From assembly GCA_964412845.1 (NCBI GenBank), contig CAYPQM010000233.1, positions 1 to 7,677 on the forward strand: a stretch of DNA of 7,677 bases, written 5' to 3'. This stretch comes from JAWWPY01 sp964412845 (GTDB taxonomy: Bacteria > Actinomycetota > Actinomycetes > Streptosporangiales > Streptosporangiaceae). The notes beneath the pieces are model-generated. The model had not been told where the DNA came from. It made no database searches and saw only the letters and a list, made by a program, of their open reading frames with translations. The translations under genes and the position numbers were made by a program. Positions 1-5,281 of this stretch are shown piece by piece; position 1 is the first letter of the stretch; every line of letters begins with the position of its first letter.

Positions 1-2
1 TG

Positions 3-803
3 CTCGACGCGGTCGGGCTGGCCGAGTTCGCCCGTCGCTACCCGCACCAGCTTTCCGGCGGCCAGCAGCAACGGGTGGCGCTGGCCCGCGCGCTCGCCAT
101 CAAGCCGGAGATCGTCCTGCTCGACGAGCCGTTCGCCTCGCTGGACGCGCATCTGCGGGCCAGCGTTCGCGAGGATGTCCAGCAACTGCTCCGCGAGGCG
201 GGCACGACAGCGGTCCTGGTCACCCACGACCAGGACGAAGCGCTGTCCACCGCCGACCTGGTGGCCGTGCTGCGCGATGGCGCCATCGCGCAGTGCGACG
301 CGCCGCAGGATCTCTACGCGCGCCCGGTCGACGCGGATATGGCGCGCTTCATCGGCGACGCCAACCTCGTCGAAGGTGTCCTTGACGGCGGGACGGTCCA
401 CACCGCGCTCGGCCAGCTCCCGGTCGAGCAGGATGGCGGGCGGCTGCCCGCCCCGGGCCCGGTCACCGTCCTTGTCCGCCCTGAACAGGTCGAACTTTGC
501 GCGCCGGGCGACGGCGCCCCGAAGGCAGCCGGGCTCAGGTCCCGGCTGTCCGTGCGGCGACCGGTGAACGGGCACCGCGCCGACCTCGCCACCCTGGATA
601 CCGGCGGGCTGACCGGGCGGGTCGTGGGCTACGGCTATCACGGACACGACGCTGTGGTGAAGGTGCAGCCGGAGCGGGATCCCGGCGCACCCCTGGTCAT
701 AGTGCGGACACTCGGAGCCGGTGACCTGCCGCCTGGCTCCCTGGTCACCCTCCGGGCGCACGGCCCGGTGCGCGCCTGGCCCCAGCCGTCCCCGCTCCCA
801 TGA
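3..803 (+). CDS. ABC transporter ATP-binding protein, 5'-truncated by window edge
   Basis: This is the C-terminal 266 residues of an importer ATPase that would hydrolyse ATP at the cytoplasmic face to drive solute uptake. The reading frame is open from the window edge, so the true start and the Walker A loop lie outside. Numbering from base 3, the visible parts are the signature LSGGQQQR (17-24), Walker B VLLDEPFASLD (38-48), the D-loop, and the H-loop histidine in VLVTHDQDEAL (His75). A long C-terminal extension from about residue 110 has a TOBE-like fold pattern (VTVLVRPEQVEL, then GRVVGYGYHGHDAVVKV). That architecture is known from ferric iron (FbpC), polyamine (PotA) and thiamine/sulfate importer ATPases. 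The stretch MARFIGDANLVEG is most like FbpC/PotA members, but the substrate cannot be read from the ATPase alone. The stop codon at 801-803 lies inside an inverted repeat. Family is certain, substrate is not. Confidence 0.96.
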   Translation, partial: LDAVGLAEFARRYPHQLSGGQQQRVALARALAIKPEIVLLDEPFASLDAHLRASVREDVQQLLREAGTTAVLVTHDQDEALSTADLVAVLRDGAIAQCDAPQDLYARPVDADMARFIGDANLVEGVLDGGTVHTALGQLPVEQDGGRLPAPGPVTVLVRPEQVELCAPGDGAPKAAGLRSRLSVRRPVNGHRADLATLDTGGLTGRVVGYGYHGHDAVVKVQPERDPGAPLVIVRTLGAGDLPPGSLVTLRAHGPVRAWPQPSPLP

Positions 804-850
804 TCGCGGTGGATCACCGCTCGCCGGCAGCCACCAATCCACCGCGATCA
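801..850. repeat. Perfect 14-bp inverted repeat over the ABC gene stop codon
   Basis: TGATCGCGGTGGAT (801-814) is the exact reverse complement of ATCCACCGCGATCA (837-850), with a 22-nt spacer. The left arm contains the TGA stop of the ABC ATPase gene. An alternative small hairpin, GCGGTG/CACCGC (806-811 with 815-820), competes with the long stem. It may act as a 3'-end stabiliser or terminator of the plus-strand transcript. No T-run follows, as is usual in high-GC actinomycetes. Confidence 0.7.
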
Positions 851-919
851 AGGGAACGAGGTATGCCCGGGGGGCCGGGGGTGGTCCCCCGGGCAAGAGA
901 GCACCGCGATCAGGGGAGC
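840..919 (+). repeat. Imperfect direct repeat pair flanking a hairpin
   Basis: CACCGCGATCAAGGGAAC (840-857) recurs as CACCGCGATCAGGGGAGC (902-919), 16 of 18 positions identical. The two copies sit either side of the hairpin at 864-895. The core ACCGCGATCA is also present in reverse orientation at 801-810, so the short intergenic region holds three copies. Similarity stops abruptly outside the 18 bases, so this is not a simple 62-bp tandem duplication. The repeats are plain in the sequence; their role is unknown. Confidence 0.55.
864..895. terminator. Probable bidirectional terminator hairpin between convergent genes
   Basis: TGCCCGGGGG (864-873) pairs perfectly with CCCCCGGGCA (886-895) around a 12-nt loop, giving a 10-bp, almost all G:C stem. 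An alternative stem CCGGGGG/CCCCCGG (875-881 with 886-892) uses the same right arm. It lies midway between the converging ABC ATPase gene and hisG, where a shared terminator is expected. There is no T-run on either side. Rho-independent stems without U-tracts are commonly proposed in actinomycetes, so function is inferred from position and stability. Confidence 0.6.
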
Positions 920-939
920 TTGTCCCGGCGAAGCCCCGC

Positions 940-1815
940 TTATTCGACGATCTTGGAAATGGGGATTTCCAGGATGTCCCGCGCTCCGGCCGCCTTCAGC
1001 GCGGGAATCAGCGTGTTGATCCCTTGCTTGGGCACCACGGTCTCCACCGCGTTCATGTCGCCGCGGGCCAGTGCCGTGATCGTCGGCGACGACATGGATG
1101 GCAGCATCGCCGTCACCGCGGCCAGCTGCCCGGATGGCACGTTGAGCTTCAGCAGCACGCTGCCCCTGGCCCGGATCGCGCCGGCCAGCAGCAGCGCGAT
1201 GTCGTCCATGGCGGCGCGCTTGGCCGCGTCGGCGTACGCCTCGGTGTTCGCGACCAGCTCGGTGTAACTGGTCAGCAGCGTGTCAAGAATCCGCAGGCCG
1301 TTGCGGCGCAGCGAAGATCCGGTCTCGGTCAGGTCCACGATGGCGTCCACGATGTCCGGCACCTTCGCCTCGGTCGCGCCGTGCGAGGGGATCACCATGG
1401 CCTTCACGTCGTGCTCGGCCAGGTACCGGCTGGTCAGCGACGGCAGCTCGGTGGAGATCCGCACCCCGTCCGGCAGGTCGGTGACCGACTGCCATGGTGA
1501 GTTCTGCGGAACGGCGAGCACCACGCGCACCGGCGACGATGTGGCCTTGGAGTAGTGCAGCTCACCGAGCGAGGCGACCTCGGCCCCGGTTTCTGAGATC
1601 CAGTCACGGCCGGTGATACCGAGGTCGAAGAGGCCGCGCTCGATGTAGGAGGGGATTTCCTGGGGCCGCAGGAACCGCACCCGCTCGATCCGCGGATCAT
1701 CGATGGACGCGTGGTAGTCACGGTCGGAGGACCGGCGGACGGTCAGGTCCGCCGCGTCGAACAGCTCGAGGGTGGCACGTTCCAGAGAGCCTTTGGGAAG
1801 GACAAGCGACAGCAA
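940..1815 (-). CDS. hisG: ATP phosphoribosyltransferase, long form (first step of histidine synthesis)
   Basis: HisG joins ATP and PRPP to give phosphoribosyl-ATP, the committed step of histidine biosynthesis, in the cytoplasm. The product has 291 residues, the size of the long, self-regulated form that carries a C-terminal ACT-like domain and needs no HisZ. Visible landmarks are the N-terminal VLPKGSL (5-11), the periplasmic-binding-like fold with DLGITGRDW (64-72), the PRPP-binding loop around DLTETGSSLRRNGL (161-174), and a C-terminal domain from about 210 with LPSMSSPTITAL (238-249) before the terminal KIVE. The chosen start is a TTG; it gives the standard family N-terminus, and GAAAGG lies upstream with a 9-nt gap to the start. 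It is the last gene of the leftward rib cluster, 71 bp after ribH. The usual actinomycete partner hisE is not between them. A GC hairpin in that gap could reduce read-through, and a terminator-like hairpin follows the gene. Confidence 0.97.
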   Translation of the reverse strand: MLSLVLPKGSLERATLELFDAADLTVRRSSDRDYHASIDDPRIERVRFLRPQEIPSYIERGLFDLGITGRDWISETGAEVASLGELHYSKATSSPVRVVLAVPQNSPWQSVTDLPDGVRISTELPSLTSRYLAEHDVKAMVIPSHGATEAKVPDIVDAIVDLTETGSSLRRNGLRILDTLLTSYTELVANTEAYADAAKRAAMDDIALLLAGAIRARGSVLLKLNVPSGQLAAVTAMLPSMSSPTITALARGDMNAVETVVPKQGINTLIPALKAAGARDILEIPISKIVE

Positions 1816-1848
1816 CGGAGGAGACCTTTCAGGACTGATGGGCTATTG

Positions 1849-1876
1849 GCCGGGGACGCCGGGGGATGTCCCCGGC
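1849..1876 (-). promoter_or_regulatory. GC hairpin in the ribH-hisG gap, possible attenuator or partial terminator
   Basis: GCCGGGGAC (1849-1857) and GTCCCCGGC (1868-1876) form a perfect 9-bp stem with a 10-nt loop. On the minus-strand RNA the left arm can instead pair with the loop segment CCCCGGC, giving a 7-bp stem with a 5-nt loop, so two mutually exclusive hairpins are possible. It begins 11 nt after the ribH stop and ends about 33 nt before the hisG start. No U-run follows. It resembles the 864-895 hairpin on the other side of hisG. Whether it attenuates, stabilises an mRNA end or is a dispersed repeat is inference. Confidence 0.5.
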
Positions 1877-1886
1877 TAGCACCGCA

Positions 1887-2366
1887 TCAATGTCGCGCGC
1901 GGAGGGTGCGGAGCACCAGGGCCGTGTCGAGCGCTGCCACCACGGCCTCCCATCCCTTGTCCTCGCGGCTGCCATCCAGCCCTGATCGTTCCCGGGCCTG
2001 CTCCAGGGTGTCACAGGTCAGCACCCCGTTGCCGACCGGCGTGCCCGCATCGAGCGCGACCCGGGCCAGGCCGTAAGTGACAGCATCGCACACGTACTCA
2101 AAGTGCGGTGTCCCGCCGCGGATCACCGCGCCGAGGCAGGCCACGGCGTCGTGGCTGGCGGCGAGTTCCGCGGCCACCACGGGCAGCTCGACGGCACCTG
2201 ACACCCTGACCAGCAACGGGTCATCGATCCCGCAGGCCTTGGCCGCCGCCAGGGCCCGCTCCACCAGGCTGTCGGTGATCTCCGCGTGCCAGCGGGCCGC
2301 CACCAGGGCCAGGGTGAGCCCAGCCGCGTCCAGTGCCTCCCCGGCCGGCCGGCCCTCGCCGCTCAC
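1887..2366 (-). CDS. ribH: 6,7-dimethyl-8-ribityllumazine synthase
   Basis: RibH condenses 3,4-dihydroxy-2-butanone 4-phosphate with 5-amino-6-ribitylamino-uracil to make lumazine, the penultimate step of riboflavin synthesis. Known homologues assemble as pentamers or 60-mer capsids. The 159 residues match the family length. Seen in order are ARWHAEI (24-30, the aromatic residue that stacks on the pyrimidine), VSGAVELP (55-62), GAVIRGGTPHFEYV (79-92, with the catalytic-type histidine at 88), PVGNGVLTCDTLEQA (110-124), and EDKGWEA near 135-141, a motif shared with the mycobacterial enzyme. The GTG start overlaps the ribBA stop as GTGA and has GGAGG 4 nt upstream, so translation is probably coupled to ribBA. 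A perfect 10-bp hairpin lies 28 nt before the start, inside the ribBA tail. The product links both outputs of RibBA to RibE. Confidence 0.97.
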   Translation of the reverse strand: MSGEGRPAGEALDAAGLTLALVAARWHAEITDSLVERALAAAKACGIDDPLLVRVSGAVELPVVAAELAASHDAVACLGAVIRGGTPHFEYVCDAVTYGLARVALDAGTPVGNGVLTCDTLEQARERSGLDGSREDKGWEAVVAALDTALVLRTLRARH

Positions 2367-3799
2367 CGCACCTCCGCGAGTCCGTCCGGGCGGACCTCCC
2401 TGGTCCCGCCAGGGAGGTTTCCGGTGCCGGGAAGACCGTCGATCAGGTGGCCGAACCGGTCCCGCTTGGCCATGAGGTAGCGCAGGTTGTCCGAGGTCAC
2501 CGTGACGGGCAGGGCCACCCGGCCGGCCACCTCAATGCCGAACCCCGACAGCCCGCGGACCTTCGCCGGGTTGTTGGTGAGCAGGCGGACCGAGCGGACC
2601 CCGAGGTCGGCGAGGACCTGCGCACCGGTCGAGTACTCGCGGGCGTCCGCGGGCAGGCCGAGTTCCAGGTTGGCGTCGACCGTGTCGGCGCCCCCGTCCT
2701 GGAGCTGGTACGCCCGCAGCTTGCTGAGCAGGCCGATGCCGCGGCCCTCATGGCCGCGCAAGTACAAGACGATGCCCCGGCCCTCGGCGGCGATCGTCGC
2801 CATCGAGGCCTCCAGCTGCGCGCCGCAATCACAGCGCAGGGAACCGAACACATCACCGGTCAGGCACTCGGAATGCACCCGGACCAGGACCTGCTGGCCG
2901 TCACCGAGGTCGCCCAGCACCAGGGCGACGTGCTCAGTGCCATCCACCGAGTTCTGGTAGCCGAGCGCCCGCCATTCGCCGTAGGCATTCGGCAGCCGGG
3001 TGTCGGCGACCCGGCGGACCATTCGCTCGGAATGCCGGCGGAAGTCGATCAGCTGGGCGATCGAGATCAGGGCCAGCCCGTGCTCGTCAGCGAAGGCCCG
3101 CAGGGCAGGCAGCCGCGCCATGGTCCCGTCGTCGTTGACGACCTCGGCAAGTACCCCGGCCGGCGCCAGGCCAGCCATCCGGGCCAGGTCGACCGCGGCC
3201 TCGGTGTGCCCAGGCCGGCGCAGCACACCACCCTCGGCGTAACGGAGCGGGAAGATGTGCCCGGGCCGGACCAGCTCGTTGGCCTTGGTGGCCGAGTCGA
3301 CCAGGGCCCGGACGGTCCGCGCCCGGTCCGCCGCCGAGATCCCCGTGGTCACGCCGTCCCGCGCGTCCACGCTGACGGTGAAGGCGGTCCGCATGCGCTC
3401 GGTGTTCTGCGCTGTCATCAACGGCAGCTGGAGCCGGTCAAGATCCTCGCCGGGCAGCGGAACGCAGATCACGCCGCTGGTGTAGCGGATCATGAACGCC
3501 ATCAGCTCAGGAGTCATCTTGCTGGCGGCAATGATGATGTCGCCTTCGTTCTCCCGGTCGGCGTCGTCGACCACGACCACCGGGCGCCCGGCCGCGACGT
3601 CAGCGATCGCCCGCGACATGTCGTCAAGCCGGGTGCCACGGCTCACTGCCGTGGCGCGGGCAGGCAGTCCGAGTGACGGTGAGCCGGTCGGTGGGCGGCG
3701 GTCGGGCGGCATTGCGTTAGGTAGCACGCTTGTCGATGGGGGGATGTCCCTGGGCGCGCTCATCCAGGAGCTGCCGCGCGCGGGCGGGCTGATGGTCAT
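2363..3799 (-). CDS. ribBA: Bifunctional DHBP synthase / GTP cyclohydrolase II
   Basis: This enzyme starts both branches of riboflavin synthesis. The RibB half converts ribulose 5-phosphate to dihydroxybutanone phosphate plus formate; the RibA half opens GTP to the diaminopyrimidine. Of 478 residues, about 1-55 are a low-complexity, Pro/Ser-rich leader not typical of the family core. RibB then shows DDADRENEGD (78-87, acidic metal site), RYTSG (105-109), GHIFPLRYAEGGVLRRPGHTE (split around 180-200) and NDDGTMAR (222-229). RibA shows the zinc cysteines 312, 323 and 325 in HSECLTGD and LRCDCG, then EGRGIGLL (351-358) and RAYQLQD with Tyr364. That tyrosine aligns with E. coli Tyr105, so ordinary GCH II chemistry is expected rather than the formylated product of Met-bearing Streptomyces paralogues. 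The ATG start overlaps the ribE stop as ATGA. Internal Met13 or Met30 are alternative starts that would remove much of the leader. The stop overlaps ribH as GTGA. Confidence 0.97.
   Translation of the reverse strand: MTISPPARGSSWMSAPRDIPPSTSVLPNAMPPDRRPPTGSPSLGLPARATAVSRGTRLDDMSRAIADVAAGRPVVVVDDADRENEGDIIIAASKMTPELMAFMIRYTSGVICVPLPGEDLDRLQLPLMTAQNTERMRTAFTVSVDARDGVTTGISAADRARTVRALVDSATKANELVRPGHIFPLRYAEGGVLRRPGHTEAAVDLARMAGLAPAGVLAEVVNDDGTMARLPALRAFADEHGLALISIAQLIDFRRHSERMVRRVADTRLPNAYGEWRALGYQNSVDGTEHVALVLGDLGDGQQVLVRVHSECLTGDVFGSLRCDCGAQLEASMATIAAEGRGIVLYLRGHEGRGIGLLSKLRAYQLQDGGADTVDANLELGLPADAREYSTGAQVLADLGVRSVRLLTNNPAKVRGLSGFGIEVAGRVALPVTVTSDNLRYLMAKRDRFGHLIDGLPGTGNLPGGTREVRPDGLAEVR
2394..2418 (-). 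promoter_or_regulatory. Perfect 10-bp hairpin in the ribBA tail, just upstream of ribH
   Basis: ACCTCCCTGG (2394-2403) and CCAGGGAGGT (2409-2418) pair without mismatch around a 5-nt loop. It falls within codons for residues 461-469 of RibBA, in the poorly conserved C-terminal tail, and ends 28 nt before the ribH GTG. The 3' arm on the RNA carries an AGGGAGGU sequence that resembles a ribosome-binding site and would be hidden in the stem. A role in tuning ribH translation or mRNA processing is inference. Confidence 0.5.
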
Positions 3800-4440
3800 G
3801 GCCGGGCCTTCGTTTCCTCGTCGCGCTGGGCTGGCGCCCCGCGGGTCAGTCGCTCCACATACTTGGCGATCATGTCCACCTCCAGGTTGACCTGGCAGCC
3901 CGGCTCCGCCCGGCCCAGGGTGGTCAGCTCCAAGGTGGTGGGGATGAGGCTCACCTCGAACCAGGGCTGCTCACCGGCGCCCCCGTCCCCGGTCGCCGAG
4001 ACGGTCAGGCTGACCCCGTCCACGGCCACGGAGCCCTTGTCGACGATGTACCGGGCCAGGGACTCCGGAACCGCGATGCGGACCACGTCCCAGTGCTCAG
4101 CCGGGCTGCGGGAAAGGATGGTGGCCGTCGCGTCCACATGGCCCTGCACGAGGTGACCGCCCAGCCGGCCGTCGAAGCGCAGCGGGCGTTCTAGGTTGAC
4201 CGATGAACCGGGGGCAAGCGTGCCGAGCGCGGTCCGCCGCAGGGTCTCCGCCATGACGTCGGCGGTGAATGTCTTGTCCGCGGCTTCGGTGACGGTAAGG
4301 CAGGCTCCGTTGACGGCGATCGATTCGCCACGGGCCGCGTCTGCCGCTACCTGGGGCCCGCGCACAGTAAGCCGGGCCGCCCCGGCGAGCGTCTCGATGG
4401 CGACGACTTCGCCGAGTTCCTCAACGATTCCGGTGAACAT
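3796..4440 (-). CDS. ribE: Riboflavin synthase, alpha chain
   Basis: Riboflavin synthase dismutates two lumazine molecules to riboflavin and the pyrimidine that RibH reuses. The 214-residue product has the expected two tandem lumazine-binding domains. The first begins MFTGIVEELG (1-10) and contains GESIAVNGACLTV (38-50). The second contains GGHLVQGHVD (94-103) and GSVAVDGVSLTV (about 136-147). The N-terminal MFTGIVEE sequence is diagnostic and fixes the ATG start. The strong SD GAGGAGAGGA lies about 7 nt upstream. It is the first gene after the FMN riboswitch, so its expression should fall when FMN is plentiful. Its stop overlaps the ribBA start by 4 bp (ATGA). The C-terminal tail after about residue 197 is charged and probably disordered. 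In E. coli nomenclature this gene is ribC; ribE is the usual name in actinomycetes. Confidence 0.97.
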   Translation of the reverse strand: MFTGIVEELGEVVAIETLAGAARLTVRGPQVAADAARGESIAVNGACLTVTEAADKTFTADVMAETLRRTALGTLAPGSSVNLERPLRFDGRLGGHLVQGHVDATATILSRSPAEHWDVVRIAVPESLARYIVDKGSVAVDGVSLTVSATGDGGAGEQPWFEVSLIPTTLELTTLGRAEPGCQVNLEVDMIAKYVERLTRGAPAQRDEETKARP

Positions 4441-4446
4441 CCGCGA

Positions 4447-4457
4447 TTCCTCTCCTC
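4447..4457 (-). promoter_or_regulatory. Shine-Dalgarno site of ribE, abutted by a small hairpin
   Basis: On the minus strand GAGGAGAGGAA lies just upstream of the ribE ATG at suitable spacing. Immediately 5' to it, CGGAGC and GCTCCG (plus-strand 4457-4462 and 4477-4482) can form a 6-bp stem whose last base is the first base of the SD. This is the only strong SD in the rib operon and probably loads ribosomes for the coupled ribBA and ribH. Confidence 0.6.
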
Positions 4458-4508
4458 GGAGCCGTAATGCCAGCTAGCTCCGGGGGCGCGCGGACGCGCG
4501 AACACGGT

Positions 4509-4529
4509 CGGCAGCGTGCTGGGCTGCCG
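4509..4529 (-). terminator. Candidate expression-platform hairpin behind the FMN riboswitch
   Basis: CGGCAGC (4509-4515) pairs with GCTGCCG (4523-4529) around a 7-nt loop, only 5 nt after the riboswitch P1 helix ends on the minus-strand RNA. Position and stability fit a termination hairpin. A second copy of the P1 3' strand, AGCACGC, spans its loop and 3' arm (plus 4514-4520), so it could instead pair with the P1 5' strand. There is no U-tract, so this assignment is inferred. Confidence 0.45.
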
Positions 4530-4534
4530 CCCGC

Positions 4535-4672
4535 GCGTGCTTCCTCCCATCCGGACTTTAACCGTCGGTCCCGGAATTCCACCAGGTCAGCCAGCCGCTG
4601 GCGTTCGCACGCCGTCAGCCGGGTCGCGGACTATCACCGCCGGCTCGGAATTTCACCGACCCCGGAGCACGC
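4535..4672 (-). ncRNA. FMN riboswitch (RFN element)
   Basis: This is a cis-acting aptamer that binds flavin mononucleotide and represses riboflavin genes. Reading the minus strand, the hallmarks occur in the conserved order: GGTGAAATTCCG (4657-4646), CCGGCGGTGATAGTCCGCGA following it, a variable arm closed by GGCGT-GCGA-ACGCC (a GNRA tetraloop), GGTGGAATTCCGG (4583-4571), and GACGGTTAAAGTCCGG followed by ATGGGAG (4566-4544). The closing helix P1 is GCGTGCT (4672-4666) with AGCACGC (4541-4535). About 95 nt separate the aptamer from the ribE start, enough for an expression platform. The promoter must lie beyond 4672; I see no convincing -35/-10 pair there (CACACT with TTCGTC is the best and is weak). 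Confidence 0.96.
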
Positions 4673-4691
4673 CTTCATCAACGCAACCAGT

Positions 4692-5222
4692 GTGCCACGC
4701 CAGCTATTCCGTGACGAAACCGCACCCGGTCCGCCCGGGCGTGCGCCGGACGGCTGGCCACACCCGGCGCGGCTGCGGGCCGCGATGGACGCGCGCAGGC
4801 GAATGCGCTGGCGAGGTGAGCTGGCGGCCGCGTTCGGCGATGTTGCCGCTGGCGCGCATTCCACGCTGGAGCGCCACTACATCCGCGATGTCGAGCGCCC
4901 GCACGGGCTTCCCGGTGCACGACGCCAAGTGCGGACAGCCCGCGGAACGCGCACTGAGTACCGGGACGTGCTCTACGAGGAATTCGGCGTGGGCGTGGAA
5001 CTGGACGGGGACCTGGCCCATCCGCCGGAGGCCCACTGGCGCGACCGGCACCGCGACAATGCCGCCGCCGCCGACGGGATCATCACCTTGCGGTACAGCT
5101 GGCCCGACGTCGTCCGGCGCCCGTGCCACGTCGCGGCCCAGGTCGCCGCGGTGCTGCGGCAGCTCGGCTGGCGCGGGCGGCCGCGACCATGCGGCAGCCA
5201 CTACCCGGTCGGCAAATCTTGA
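4692..5222 (+). pseudogene. 5'-truncated DUF559 / AbiEi-like nuclease-domain protein
   Basis: The frame encodes the C-terminal part of a common actinomycete protein, usually near 300 residues, with an N-terminal winged-helix (AbiEi-like antitoxin) region and a C-terminal DUF559 domain related to Vsr/PD-(D/E)XK endonucleases. Counting from the GTG at 4692 (176 residues), similarity to what I recall of the family starts near RLRAAMDARRRMRWR (27-41) and runs through STLERHYIRDVERPHGLP (57-74), YRDVLYEEFGVGVELDG (90-106; Glu103 and Asp105 acidic pair), WRDRHRDNAAAADG (116-129) and ITLRYSWPDVV (131-141). The first domain is missing: upstream sequence is the riboswitch on the other strand. No SD or clear start is visible, so I call it a remnant whose nuclease-like core is still open. 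It could be a live short protein. Any activity is unproven; genuine DUF559 members are often orphans of unknown role. Confidence 0.62.
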
Positions 5223-5281
5223 GCGTGCTGACGTGTGACCCACATTCGCGGAAACGCACCGTGCTGACCGCGCAGCGGATG

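Noticed and set aside
721..1500. Plus-strand open frames opposite hisG
   Set aside because: They are antiparallel shadows; the minus strand encodes a full-length, motif-complete HisG.
1829..2014. A possible small hisE-like gene in the ribH-hisG gap
   Set aside because: The only frame there overlaps the ribH 3' end and has none of the acidic HisE/MazG-fold motifs.
2333..3676. Long open frame on the plus strand opposite ribBA (about 447 codons)
   Set aside because: It is exactly antiparallel to a certain gene, has Arg/Gly/His-rich composition with no recognisable domain, and arises from the strong third-position GC bias.
4467..4691. Upstream start for the DUF559-like gene
   Set aside because: The added residues would be antisense to the FMN riboswitch, and their translation (Arg/Ser-rich) does not resemble the N-terminal domain of the family.
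5223..5281. Possible terminator or repeat between the convergent DUF559-like and esterase genes
   Set aside because: Only a 9-bp direct repeat CGTGCTGAC (5224-5232 and 5260-5268) and a tiny GCG-GAAA-CGC loop are visible; neither is strong enough to call.
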